Notes under the pieces: model-generated
Seen by the model: the letters and a program-made list of their open reading frames with translations, nothing else
Told to the model about the DNA's origin: nothing
Databases searched by the model: none
Position numbers and translations under genes: made by a program
Shown: one piece after another, positions 1-7,358 of the stretch
Layout of the letters: each line of letters starts with the position of its first letter
Numbering within the stretch: the stretch's first letter is position 1
DNA from: JASFTV01 sp050050615
Lineage (GTDB): Bacteria; Desulfobacterota; DSM-4660; Desulfatiglandales; HGW-15
DNA length: 9,452 nucleotides
Reading direction: 5' to 3'
Assembly: GCA_050050615.1 (NCBI GenBank)
Contig: JASFTV010000121.1
Coordinates: 1-9,452, forward strand

Positions 1-414
1 CTCTATGAGGTCCGAGAGACTATGGAGGGTATGGCCGCTCGCCTAGGCGCAGATCGAGCAACCCCCGATATCATAGCACAAATGGAGAAGATTCTGGCCG
101 AGCAGGAACTGATCGTAGAGCGCGGAAATGCCATAGCCTATTCCCGATCGGACCACAATTTCCATCTCCTCATCTACCGGTCATGCGGAAATGAACTTCT
201 CAAAGAACTCCTTGAGGGGCTCCGTTACAAGGCCCTCCCCCTGGCTTTCAAACTAGCACCTCACTTTGCGGAGTTTCTAGATTTCCACAGGAAAATTGTT
301 GCGGCATTCCAAAAACGGGATGGCCAGGAAGCAGAGAAGGCTATCCGACGACATAATCGCAGAATGGTGGAAATTATCCGAACAACCCCTTGGGGCACTG
401 AAGAGGAATCCTAA
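1..414 (+). CDS. GntR-family transcriptional regulator, FCD domain (5' end missing)
   Basis: This is the C-terminal part of a GntR/FadR-type repressor or activator. The frame is already open at base 1 and begins LYEVRETMEGMAARLGA, the first helix of an FCD ligand-binding domain, so the DNA-binding winged helix lies upstream of the window and the internal ATG at 22 is not the real start. The usual FCD metal and ligand positions are visible: Asp and His in SRSDHNFH, His in FLDFHRKIV and His in AIRRHNRRM, counted as D44, H48, H89 and H111 from the ATG at 22. FCD regulators usually sense organic or sugar acids and control the neighbouring catabolic genes, so the + strand cluster from 919 onward is the natural target. 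The effector cannot be named from sequence. Family assignment is firm; the target is inferred. Confidence 0.9.
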   Translation, partial: LYEVRETMEGMAARLGADRATPDIIAQMEKILAEQELIVERGNAIAYSRSDHNFHLLIYRSCGNELLKELLEGLRYKALPLAFKLAPHFAEFLDFHRKIVAAFQKRDGQEAEKAIRRHNRRMVEIIRTTPWGTEEES

Positions 415-502
415 ATCTGATTCCGCATCCTGCGCTCCTCTGATGAGTTTCTACATAGTGGTCTAAACCAACCCTATCGTGATGCAGTTTTCGATGGGTT
501 CT

Positions 503-802
503 CTATCCAAATACGTCATGTGTCACAACAGATGGGTCGTGACTGGCCAAGATCGGTATTTCGGGTTTAAGGAGGTCATGAAAGCTCTGTTTTGCATCCT
601 CGGGATGAGCCGCCTTGCGGGGTGGTGACAATCCCTTCTCTGGATCATACCACGCGGCATCACCTGCTAGAATATAGGGTCCCGCATGGGTCTGAACCAT
701 CATCGATTGATGGCCGGGGCTGTGCCCTAGCCTATGCTCGTTCTGTTTCGCATCATCGGCCAAAAGATATCCTGTATTCAAAGGGTAGATTTGGTAGCAC
801 AT
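503..802 (-). pseudogene. Metallo-beta-lactamase-fold hydrolase remnant with internal deletion
   Basis: A 99-codon frame begins with an N-terminus typical of lactonase-like MBL proteins (IYPLNTGYLLAD). After about eight residues it jumps straight into the C-terminal half: GHSPGHQSMM (zinc His), AGDAAW (bridging Asp) and ASHDP (last His). Intact relatives are roughly 250-280 residues. The missing middle contains the HxHxDH motif, without which the dinuclear site cannot form, so hydrolase activity is not expected. The join is in frame and no stop interrupts it, which suggests a clean deletion rather than gradual decay. A purine-rich stretch (GGAAAGAGGA) precedes the ATG at 802, so it may still be translated. 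It sits antisense between the regulator and the aminotransferase operon. MBL identity is good; calling it non-functional is inference. Confidence 0.65.
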
Positions 803-835
803 GGTATCCTCTTTCCTTTTGCCGAATTTTATTCA

Positions 836-846
836 CATATCATATG
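836..846. promoter_or_regulatory. Palindrome upstream of the operon, possible operator
   Basis: CATAT-C-ATATG is a perfect 5+1+5 inverted repeat in the 116-bp gap between the MBL remnant start and the aminotransferase start. It lies about 70 bp before the first operon gene and downstream of a FCD-type GntR gene, whose family binds short AT-rich palindromes. It does not match a specific published GntR consensus that I can name, and no convincing -35/-10 pair was found beside it. Confidence 0.25.
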
Positions 847-905
847 GAAACCCCACAGACAAGGTAGGGTGCCGGGATCACGCGGAAATCAAATGTCTTA
901 TAGTT

Positions 906-910
906 GAGGA
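906..910 (+). promoter_or_regulatory. Ribosome binding site choosing the ATG at 919
   Basis: GAGGA lies 8 bases before the ATG at 919. The in-frame TTG at 904 overlaps this site and has no ribosome binding site of its own, so the ATG at 919 is the better start for the aminotransferase. Confidence 0.6.
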
Positions 911-918
911 TATTTGGG

Positions 919-2187
919 ATGGCTAATCTGGCATTGTGCGGTGGGACAGCGGTAAGAACCAAGCCTTATCCAGACTGGCCACAAGCAGGTTCTGAGGAAA
1001 GGGTCTGGCTCGAAAAAGTGCTGGCAAGTGGTCGCTGGTTCGCTGGTTTACAAGGGGACGATCCCGAAGCATTGGGCACGCTTTTCGCTGAGCGGTTCGC
1101 AAATCTCCACGATGCACGATTCGCTTTGCCGGTGGCCAATGGGAGTGTGGCCATAGAGATCGCTCTCCGGGCCATTGGAACAAAACCTGGCGATGAGGTC
1201 ATCGTTCCTGCCTACACCTTCATTTCCACAGCCACTTCCGTGCTTATGGTGGGCGCGCTCCCCGTATTTGCGGATATCGACCCCCAAACCTACTGTCTGG
1301 ACCCCAAGGATGTAGCCCGGCGTGTCTCTGCTTACACGCGGGCTATAATTCCCGTCCACCTGGGGGGTCAGATGGCGGACATGCCTGCCATGGTGAAACT
1401 GGCAAAACGGTATGGATTGCTTCTCGTTGAGGACTGCGCCCAAGCCATCGATTCCTCTTTGGGCGATAGAAAAGCTGGGACCTGGGGGAACCTGGGCACC
1501 TTCAGCTTCCAGTCAAATAAAACCCTTACGGCCGGCGAAGGGGGTTTGGTCATGACAAATGACCCCAAACTGGCTGAAAATGTCGTAGCCCTGCGCGCCT
1601 TCGGTCGGTTTCAGAATAGGCCAGGTGTGAGATCTTCGGACCTCGCCTGCCAACGGGTTTCCAGCAACTACAGGCTCTCTGAATTCCAGGCGGCTATCCT
1701 TCTCGCGCAGCTTGAGAGATTTCCAGCACAGGACGCTCGCCGTCAGGCCAATGCTGCCCGGCTGACACACGGGATTCAGGAGATACCTGGCCTGAGGCAC
1801 ATCGGCGTGGATGCTCCTTCTATGAAACATGGGTACTACTACTATCTGCTCCGGTATGAACCCGACGTGTTTGGAAACCAGGACCCAGACAGGCTCTGCG
1901 AAGCCCTAAATGCAGAGGGAATTCCCTTTGTGCCAGGCGACCGGAAACCCGTTTATCATCATCCAGTCTTTGAAATTGAGAACCTGGCTGACCACCTTTG
2001 CCCCCAGGCCCTGGAGCGATACCCTCAGGTTGTAGACCTGCTCCAAGCCGTATGCCCTGCAACAGAAGAGGCCTGTGGATGCACGCTCATTCTCCGGCAC
2101 CAGGTCCTGTTAGGCGAAGAAAAGGATATGGACGATATCATTGAGGCACTATGGAAGGTTTACAAAAACATCGACGAATTACGCTGA
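919..2187 (+). CDS. DegT/DnrJ/EryC1/StrS-family PLP aminotransferase
   Basis: This is a sugar- or cyclitol-type aminotransferase of 422 residues, the usual length for the family. It begins MANLALCGGTAVRTKPYPDW, the GG-x-AVR-x-K opening common in StsC/AHBA-synthase-like members. Substrate-loop motifs follow (VANGSVAIEIAL, GDEVIVPAYTF, PVFADIDPQTYCLDP). The cofactor Asp is in VEDCAQAIDS (D172) and the PLP lysine is in SFQSNKTLTAGEGG (K201). These enzymes move an amino group between glutamate or glutamine and a keto-sugar or keto-cyclitol, and some relatives act in biosynthesis. Here the partners are a dehydrogenase, an amidohydrolase and a GntR regulator, so a catabolic role, removing an amino group, is possible. 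It is the first gene of the probable operon, and its stop overlaps the ribosome binding site of the next gene. Family certain; substrate unknown. Confidence 0.9.
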   Translation: MANLALCGGTAVRTKPYPDWPQAGSEERVWLEKVLASGRWFAGLQGDDPEALGTLFAERFANLHDARFALPVANGSVAIEIALRAIGTKPGDEVIVPAYTFISTATSVLMVGALPVFADIDPQTYCLDPKDVARRVSAYTRAIIPVHLGGQMADMPAMVKLAKRYGLLLVEDCAQAIDSSLGDRKAGTWGNLGTFSFQSNKTLTAGEGGLVMTNDPKLAENVVALRAFGRFQNRPGVRSSDLACQRVSSNYRLSEFQAAILLAQLERFPAQDARRQANAARLTHGIQEIPGLRHIGVDAPSMKHGYYYYLLRYEPDVFGNQDPDRLCEALNAEGIPFVPGDRKPVYHHPVFEIENLADHLCPQALERYPQVVDLLQAVCPATEEACGCTLILRHQVLLGEEKDMDDIIEALWKVYKNIDELR

Positions 2188-2194
2188 AGGAGGG
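2187..2194 (+). promoter_or_regulatory. Ribosome binding site fixing the HisD-like start at 2201
   Basis: AAGGAGGG begins on the last base of the aminotransferase stop codon and lies 6 bases before the ATG at 2201. The open frame extends upstream to an ATG at 2141, but that start lies inside the preceding gene and has no such site. The overlap suggests coupled translation of the two genes. Confidence 0.8.
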
Positions 2195-2200
2195 ACTTCG

Positions 2201-3469
2201 ATGCAAATCAAGGAATTGAAAAAGGCGAAACCCGTTTTAGAGGCGGACGTGAAGGCGCTTCGCCAGAGCGTTGAAGAGATTCTTGAGCGGGTACGGAAAG
2301 AGCAGGATGCAGCTCTTGCTCACTATGCCAAGACCTTTGATCAGTATGAAGGCCCCATTCGTGTGAGTGAAGCAGAGGTCGAGGCTGTCAAAAGAGAACT
2401 CCCGGCCGATGTTATCGAGGGTCTTGACTTTGCCATCCTGAGAGTGACGGCATTTGCGGAAGCCCAAAGGGCTCAGATCAGTGAGTTTGAGCAGGAAATG
2501 ATTCCGGGCGTCTTCATGGGACACCGCCTCGTCCCCGTGGAATCCTGCGCAGCCTATGTGCCGGCAGGGCGCTACCCCTGCCTGACTTCAGCCGTGATGT
2601 CCCTGGTACCTGCTAAGGTAGTGGGTGTGAAGAGGATCGTTGCCTGTTCCTCTCCAGGCAAGGAAAAGCGCATCAATCCTGCCATACTTTATACGATGGG
2701 GGCCATCGGTGCAGACGAGATTTACTGTCTGGGGGGTGCCCAGGCGATCGCTGCCATGGCATACGGTACAGAAACCATCCAACCTGTGGATTTGATTGTG
2801 GGTCCCGGCAACCAGTATGTTATGGAAGCGAAACGGCAAGTATTCGGGACTGTTGGCATCGACTTTCTGGCCGGCCCTAGCGAATGCCTGGTTATTGCAG
2901 ACGAAACGGCACGGGCCGACTATATTGCCGCCGACCTCCTTGCTCAGTGTGAGCATGACCCGGAGGCCCGAGGGGCTCTGGTAACCACTTCGGAATCTCT
3001 GGGAAAGCAAGTTTTGGAGGAAATCGAGCGACAGTTGCGCGAACTCAAGACAGAGGAAGTAGCCCGGCGGTCATGGGAAGACAAAGGGGATGTGGTGGTT
3101 GTGCCGACCCTTGAGGACGCTTGCGTTTGGGCCAATGATTATGCCCCAGAGCATCTCGAGGTGCATACAAACGATCCAAGAACGCTCTTGCCCCTGCTCA
3201 CCTCTTATGGTTCTCTCTTTCTTGGTAAGGCTGCCGCAGAGGTGTTCGCGGATAAGGTTGCGGGCACGAACCATATCTTGCCCACCCTACGGGGTGCCCG
3301 AAATACAGGTGGGCTGTGGGTGGGTCACTTTTTGAAAGTCATTACCCATCAGTGGGTGGATGAACGGGGCGTGAAGGTGCTCGCCCCCTACTCTGTGCGT
3401 CAGGCGGAGTTTGAGACCATGGACGCCCATCGGCGAGCAGCCTTGGTTCGATTAACGAATAAGCTTTGA
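2201..3469 (+). CDS. Histidinol dehydrogenase-family NAD-dependent dehydrogenase, probably a catabolic paralogue
   Basis: The 422-residue product matches HisD along its whole length. Landmarks in order are AAYVPAGRYP, GGAQAIAAMAYGT, IVGPGNQYV, FLAGPSECLVIAD, LLAQCEHDPEA, YAPEHLEV, DKVAGTNHILPT and a C-terminal ETMDAHRRA. The metal ligands of E. coli HisD have equivalents (Q249, H252, D351, H410), as do the catalytic Glu-His pair (E317-H318) and the substrate Glu (E405). It should therefore be an active Zn enzyme that oxidises an alcohol to a carboxylate through an aldehyde with two NAD+. It is not in a his operon. The stretch after GTNHILPT (GGLWVGHFLKVITHQ) is unlike the SGLSV-x-x-FL-K-RTSVI pattern I expect in biosynthetic HisD and nearer to paralogues such as the sulfopropanediol dehydrogenase HpsN. 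The substrate is probably a polyol or a substituted propanediol; this is inference. Confidence 0.85.
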   Translation: MQIKELKKAKPVLEADVKALRQSVEEILERVRKEQDAALAHYAKTFDQYEGPIRVSEAEVEAVKRELPADVIEGLDFAILRVTAFAEAQRAQISEFEQEMIPGVFMGHRLVPVESCAAYVPAGRYPCLTSAVMSLVPAKVVGVKRIVACSSPGKEKRINPAILYTMGAIGADEIYCLGGAQAIAAMAYGTETIQPVDLIVGPGNQYVMEAKRQVFGTVGIDFLAGPSECLVIADETARADYIAADLLAQCEHDPEARGALVTTSESLGKQVLEEIERQLRELKTEEVARRSWEDKGDVVVVPTLEDACVWANDYAPEHLEVHTNDPRTLLPLLTSYGSLFLGKAAAEVFADKVAGTNHILPTLRGARNTGGLWVGHFLKVITHQWVDERGVKVLAPYSVRQAEFETMDAHRRAALVRLTNKL

Positions 3470-3558
3470 GGCCAGTTATTGATGACCGGATCTGGAATAG
3501 AGGAGCACTGAAACCCAATAGCAACTTCGAAGGACCCACTTAGAGAAGGAGGATTTAG

Positions 3559-4488
3559 ATGGAATGGGAAGAAAAAAAGGAGGTCAAAAAGGAGAAAGTC
3601 TATAACCTTTTCCGCTGCGGGTATTTGGAAGTGAGGGAGTGGCTAAAGGAGACGGACATCGTACTCATTCCCCTCGGCAGTACGGAGCAACATGGAAGAC
3701 ATTGCCCTGTATGTACGGATAGCATCGCCACGGAGTTGCCCTGTCAGATTGCTGCCGGGATGGCTAATGTTCCCTATTACCAGCTGATTCCTGTTGGGTA
3801 TTCGCCTCAGCACCTTCACGCCCCAGGAGTAGGATCGGGCACCGTTACACTTAGCGCTTTCACTTATCAGAATCTCTTGTATGATATAGGGCGGTCCCTC
3901 ATACACAATGGGTTTAACAAGCTGATCTTTGCAACAGGCCACACCTCTAACATGAAGGCTGTGGATCCAGCCCTACGGGCCTTGAGATACGAGACCCGGG
4001 CTTTTGTTTGTTGCTACCGGAATGATGCAGAGGCCGTGCCCGGCCTCCTAGCGGACACTGACCTGATTGAGAATCCTCCAGAAGAGGCTCCGGGGTGGCA
4101 CGGCAGTGAGGTGGAAACGGCCGAGTGTCTCTATTTTGAGCAATTGTATGGGAAAAAAATTGTCCATCTAGAGAGGGCAGACAAAGACTGGACCCATCCG
4201 CCGAAGTGGATTACAGACGTGAGTGATAAATTTACCAAAGATAATGGGTCCCCTTACCTCACGATGAATGGAAAGAATGTGGCATGGGTACCTATGGACC
4301 ATCAGGAGTATAGCGACACGGGTCTGATCGGCCGCCCAGGCAATCCTTTTACGGCAACTGTCGAGAAAGGGAAGAAGATCATCTACAAGAAAGCGGAGAT
4401 TATGGCCGAGTTTATTGAAGAGGTAAAGAAAATCAAGGTGGAGGTCAAGGACAGGGATTTCTGGAACAGGACCTTCAGGCCTATATAG
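3559..4488 (+). CDS. Creatininase-family amidohydrolase, long IolN-like type
   Basis: A 309-residue metal hydrolase of the creatininase superfamily, longer than the roughly 250-260 residues of creatininase or MftE. Metal-site motifs are GSTEQHGRHCPVCTD (E43, H45, D54), ATGHTSNM (H128) and HGSEVETA (E184). Creatininase has GHYEN and many relatives have GHGGN; here it is GHTSN, so the Glu of GHYEN is absent and E184 is a candidate replacement. The N-terminus (YNLFRCGYLEVREWL) and C-terminal extension resemble members annotated as 3-dehydro-scyllo-inosose hydrolase (IolN of Thermotoga inositol breakdown, as I recall), which open a ring C-C or amide-like bond. A strong AGAAGGAGG lies 6 bases before the ATG. 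An 89-bp gap with no clear terminator separates it from the HisD-like gene, so co-transcription is likely. Superfamily certain; the specific reaction is a suggestion. Confidence 0.85.
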   Translation: MEWEEKKEVKKEKVYNLFRCGYLEVREWLKETDIVLIPLGSTEQHGRHCPVCTDSIATELPCQIAAGMANVPYYQLIPVGYSPQHLHAPGVGSGTVTLSAFTYQNLLYDIGRSLIHNGFNKLIFATGHTSNMKAVDPALRALRYETRAFVCCYRNDAEAVPGLLADTDLIENPPEEAPGWHGSEVETAECLYFEQLYGKKIVHLERADKDWTHPPKWITDVSDKFTKDNGSPYLTMNGKNVAWVPMDHQEYSDTGLIGRPGNPFTATVEKGKKIIYKKAEIMAEFIEEVKKIKVEVKDRDFWNRTFRPI

Positions 4489-4557
4489 TTTACACTCTGA
4501 CAGGCTCGACACCTAAGGCCTCTATCCTCCCTTTAAATGGAGGACGTCCTGAACGGG

Positions 4558-5811
4558 ATGAAGGAAAAAACTATCGTGCTCATGGCTACGCTGGACACCA
4601 AGGGTCCAGAAGCTGCTTTTGTGAAGTCTCGGATCCAAGGGGCAGGCTATGGTGTTATGCTACTGGACACGGGTATCCTTGATCCACGAGACCCGTCACG
4701 CCCTCGCCCTGATGTATCTGCTGATGACATCGCTAGAGAAGGTGGTGAAAACCGGGCAGAACTGGTCGCACGCAGCCTGGAAAAGGAGACCCGGAATCGG
4801 GGTATCCGCGCCATGGCCAAAGGAGCGGGGAAGATCCTAAAACAGTTATACGATCAGGGTCAGATCTGCGGCGTCATTGGCCTTGGAGGAGCCCAGGGGA
4901 CCGAAATCTGCACCTATGCTATGCGCGCCCTGCCCCTGGGGGTGCCCAAGGTGATGGTCTCCACCGTTGCCTCTGGTCAAACCCCTTTCGGGATCTATAC
5001 CGGCACACGGGATCTGACGATCATGCATTCGGTGGTGGACATCCTGGGCCTTAACAGCCTGACTCGACGTGTCCTGGCCAATGCCGCCGGAGCCGTAGTG
5101 GGCATGGCTGAGGCGAGCCTTTTGGAGGACAGAAGCACCTTCCCAAGGGTGGGAATCACCATATACGGCCAAACGACTCCAGCAGCGCTGGCCATAAAAC
5201 CTCAGCTGGAGGCTCGAGGCTATGAGGTATTTGCCTTTCACTCCAATGGCACTGGCGGCAAGGCAATGGAGGAATTGGCTGTAGAGGGCCTACTGGATGC
5301 TCTTCTCGACCTGAGCACCCATGAGATGACGGATGAGATCTTCGGCGGTATTCATGCTGGCGACTCTAGTCGTCTCTTGGCAGGGGGACTAAAAGGTATT
5401 CCTCGACTTGTTGTCCCTGGCGGTTTGGATCTCATCACTCTGGGTAGACCTGAGACGGTCCCTGAGGCCTACCGCTTACAGCCCTACGTACGGCACAACC
5501 CCAATATCACCTTGGTCCGACTCAACAAAGAGCAGATGATCCGTGTTGCAGAGGTGATGGCCGGGCGCTTGAATCAGGCTGTTGCCCCTGTAATCGTTGC
5601 CATTCCTGGAGGCGGGTTTTCCTTTTATAATAGAGACGGACTCCACTTCCGTGACCTGGAAGCAGACCGGGCCTTTGTCCGCACCCTTAAGGCTAAACTT
5701 AAACGGGATATCCCCATTTATGAAATTGACAGCCATGTGAACGATCCACCGTTTGTCACAGAGATCCTATCTATCTTTGAGCATTTAATGAAACTATCTG
5801 AATCAGAGTGA
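4558..5811 (+). CDS. UPF0261 / Tm-1-like ATP-binding domain protein
   Basis: The product matches the UPF0261 family, homologous to the N-terminal ATP-binding part of the plant resistance protein Tm-1. Signature stretches are TIVLMATLDTKGPEAAFV at the start, GVIGLGGAQGTEICTYAMR, LGVPKVMVSTVASGQTPF, HSVVDILGLNSLTRRVLANA and late IPGGGFSFYNRDG and YEIDSHVNDPPFV. Two starts are possible: ATG 4537 (424 residues, no ribosome binding site) and ATG 4558 (418 residues, matches the family N-terminus). I chose 4558; its best ribosome site, GGAGG at 4539-4543, is 14 bases away, which is long. In many bacteria this domain is paired with or fused to a TIM-barrel partner, which is not seen in this window. 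It is the last gene of the probable operon, with a weak hairpin terminator downstream. Its biochemical role in bacteria is poorly defined and I do not assign one. Confidence 0.85.
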   Translation: MKEKTIVLMATLDTKGPEAAFVKSRIQGAGYGVMLLDTGILDPRDPSRPRPDVSADDIAREGGENRAELVARSLEKETRNRGIRAMAKGAGKILKQLYDQGQICGVIGLGGAQGTEICTYAMRALPLGVPKVMVSTVASGQTPFGIYTGTRDLTIMHSVVDILGLNSLTRRVLANAAGAVVGMAEASLLEDRSTFPRVGITIYGQTTPAALAIKPQLEARGYEVFAFHSNGTGGKAMEELAVEGLLDALLDLSTHEMTDEIFGGIHAGDSSRLLAGGLKGIPRLVVPGGLDLITLGRPETVPEAYRLQPYVRHNPNITLVRLNKEQMIRVAEVMAGRLNQAVAPVIVAIPGGGFSFYNRDGLHFRDLEADRAFVRTLKAKLKRDIPIYEIDSHVNDPPFVTEILSIFEHLMKLSESE

Positions 5812-5824
5812 GGCGCATACACCT

Positions 5825-5908
5825 TTGAGATATAGTTTAGATGAACATGTGCATCGTGATCCGCGAATCCTGAGCATTTACCTGGTGGCTCGTCGTCGTT
5901 ATGGTTAA
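5825..5908 (+). pseudogene. Fragment resembling the N-terminus of a DUF5615/PIN-like protein
   Basis: A 27-codon frame starting at TTG 5825 reads LRYSLDEHVHRDPRI and ends ARRRYG before a stop. The opening resembles DUF5615-type proteins, which begin with a hydrophobic strand and a DEHV motif and are toxin-like PIN relatives. Nothing convincing continues in the other frames, and no partner antitoxin is seen. It is best read as a leftover between two convergent transcription units. The match rests on about ten residues, so chance is possible. Confidence 0.25.
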
Positions 5909-5945
5909 ATAGACCGATGGCACCACAACTTCCATCGTGTCATGC

Positions 5946-5969
5946 GGGATCCTTACCGGGTCCCTTTAA
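5946..5969 (+). terminator. Weak hairpin terminator after the left operon
   Basis: GGGATCC and GGGTCCC form a 7-bp stem (one G-T wobble) around the loop TTACC and are followed by TTTAA. It lies 135 bp beyond the UPF0261 stop in the convergent gap. The T tract is short, so termination may be partial. No T tract follows on the - strand. Confidence 0.35.
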
Positions 5970-6021
5970 TTGCCGAAGACGAGGGATTCGTATCTATTTT
6001 TCTCCATCTTTCGGTGCAAAA

Positions 6022-7248
6022 TCATGCTTCGAATTTTCTTAATACGTCAATAACATAGTCCATATCGTATTCGGTGTGGTCGGCTGAAACTTGAAATCTT
6101 ATCGTCTCATCCCCTTTGGGAACAACCGGGAAATTCAATCCAGTCGCCAAGATACCGTTGTTGGTCAGGTATTGAACCAGAGCGGCTGTTTTCTGCGTAT
6201 CTCTGACCATCAACGGCACAACCGGATGCTCGCTTTCTATGATTTCGTAACCAAGCTCAGTCAAGCCTTTTTCAAACCGTTTTGTGAGCTTCCGCAAACG
6301 ATTCAATAACTCTCTCCCTCTTTCGCTATTCAAAATATCCAGGGCTTTCATGGCTGCGCCCGCCTCCGCAGGGGTAATTGGATTTGAATAGATATAAAAG
6401 GGTGCCGTCTCCCGAAGGTAGGTGATAATTGTAGCGCTAGCGACCAGGTAGCCGCCATTCACGCCCAGAGACTTTCCCAATGTCGCAACAACAATGTCTA
6501 TGCCTTTTGCATTGGTGTACTCTTCAGTGCCTCGACCAGTTCTACCAAAAGCTCCCACACCATGTGAGTCATCCACGACAGTCGTGATTCCACCCTCAAA
6601 TTCCGGATCATACCTCTTACAGATTTCTGCAATGACATTCAATGGCGCATAATCCCCCCTCATGCTGAATATGCCGTCTGTGACGACCAAGACGCGCTGC
6701 CCTTTTCCAATAGCGCTTTTTATTCTATTCTCCAGATCAGCCATATCCAGATGTTTGTAGATCTCCCTTACGGCAGGTCGAGCGAGCCGGATGGCGTTTA
6801 TGATGCAGTTGTGGTTCAGTTCATCACTGATGACGATGGTCTCATTGTCTATCAATGGCGTTACAGTACCCATCACGGTTGCATAGGCGGAACTGAAGAT
6901 CATTGCCGAATCCCGGTTGTGGAACTTTGCCAGTTTTCTTTCCAGTCCAACATGAGGTTCGAAGGTCCCGCTGATAAAACGCACGGCCCCAGGACCGGCA
7001 CCGTATTTTTTCGCCGTCTCTTCTTCCGCTTCGATGATCTCTTTTCGCAAGGACATTCCAAGATAGGAGTTGGAGTTCATCCGCAGGAATTCTTTTTCTC
7101 CGAAACCTTCAATGATGTATCTCGGACCTTTTTCACCTTCCCCGGGCTTCACGCCTGTGATCACCATTTCCTCGCCCTTGAGCGCGCCCCTATTTTTGAG
7201 CTCCTCGAGTTTCCCCGCCAGTATGGGCTCTAGTTTCAGAACTGACAT
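6022..7248 (-). CDS. kbl: 2-amino-3-ketobutyrate CoA ligase (glycine C-acetyltransferase)
   Basis: This alpha-oxoamine synthase (fold type I PLP enzyme) cleaves 2-amino-3-ketobutyrate with CoA to give glycine and acetyl-CoA, the second step of threonine breakdown. The 408-residue length is slightly above the usual 390-400. Visible motifs are NSNSYLGMS, the GPGAVRFISGTF loop, LNHN (H146, which stacks on PLP), DGIFSMRGDYAPL, VVDDSHGVGAFG (D226/D227, H229) and the Schiff-base lysine in VATLGKSLGVNGG (K259). AGGAGGAGA lies just before the ATG, a very strong ribosome site. It is downstream of tdh, with 110 bp between them. The related KAPA and 5-aminolevulinate synthases are alternatives on sequence alone, but the adjacent tdh makes kbl by far the best call. 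Confidence 0.92.
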   Translation of the reverse strand: MSVLKLEPILAGKLEELKNRGALKGEEMVITGVKPGEGEKGPRYIIEGFGEKEFLRMNSNSYLGMSLRKEIIEAEEETAKKYGAGPGAVRFISGTFEPHVGLERKLAKFHNRDSAMIFSSAYATVMGTVTPLIDNETIVISDELNHNCIINAIRLARPAVREIYKHLDMADLENRIKSAIGKGQRVLVVTDGIFSMRGDYAPLNVIAEICKRYDPEFEGGITTVVDDSHGVGAFGRTGRGTEEYTNAKGIDIVVATLGKSLGVNGGYLVASATIITYLRETAPFYIYSNPITPAEAGAAMKALDILNSERGRELLNRLRKLTKRFEKGLTELGYEIIESEHPVVPLMVRDTQKTAALVQYLTNNGILATGLNFPVVPKGDETIRFQVSADHTEYDMDYVIDVLRKFEA

Positions 7249-7307
7249 CTTCTCCTCCTATGAATTCATCTCTTTACAACCTTCATGGATCTAAAAACTC
7301 ATCATGT

Positions 7308-7349
7308 TTTTTCCTTCTCCCCTGGGGAAGAAGGAAAGGATGAGGGGGC
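7308..7349. repeat. REP-like hairpin between tdh and kbl
   Basis: CCTTCTCCCC (7313-7322) pairs with GGGGAAGAAGG (7324-7334) with one bulged base. T residues before and A residues after the core can extend the stem. A purine-rich tail (AAAGGATGAGGGGGCC) follows. The pattern of a C/T-rich arm, short loop, G/A-rich arm and GGATGAGGGGG tail resembles dispersed intergenic REP-type elements in several proteobacterial lineages. No T tract follows on either strand, so it is not a standard terminator; stabilising the upstream tdh mRNA is possible. Only one copy is in the window, so dispersal is inferred. Confidence 0.5.
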
Positions 7350-7358
7350 CTGGAGTCT

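Noticed and set aside
819..848. TTGCCG/TATGGA as a promoter for the aminotransferase operon
   Set aside because: Both boxes match the consensus poorly, and no supporting element was seen; the operon promoter remains unassigned.
592..867. 91-codon frame on the + strand opposite the MBL remnant
   Set aside because: It is the antisense of the MBL remnant, whose motifs are clear; the + strand translation has none.
6751..7233. 160-codon frame on the + strand opposite kbl
   Set aside because: It is a shadow of kbl, whose - strand frame has every catalytic motif and a strong ribosome site.
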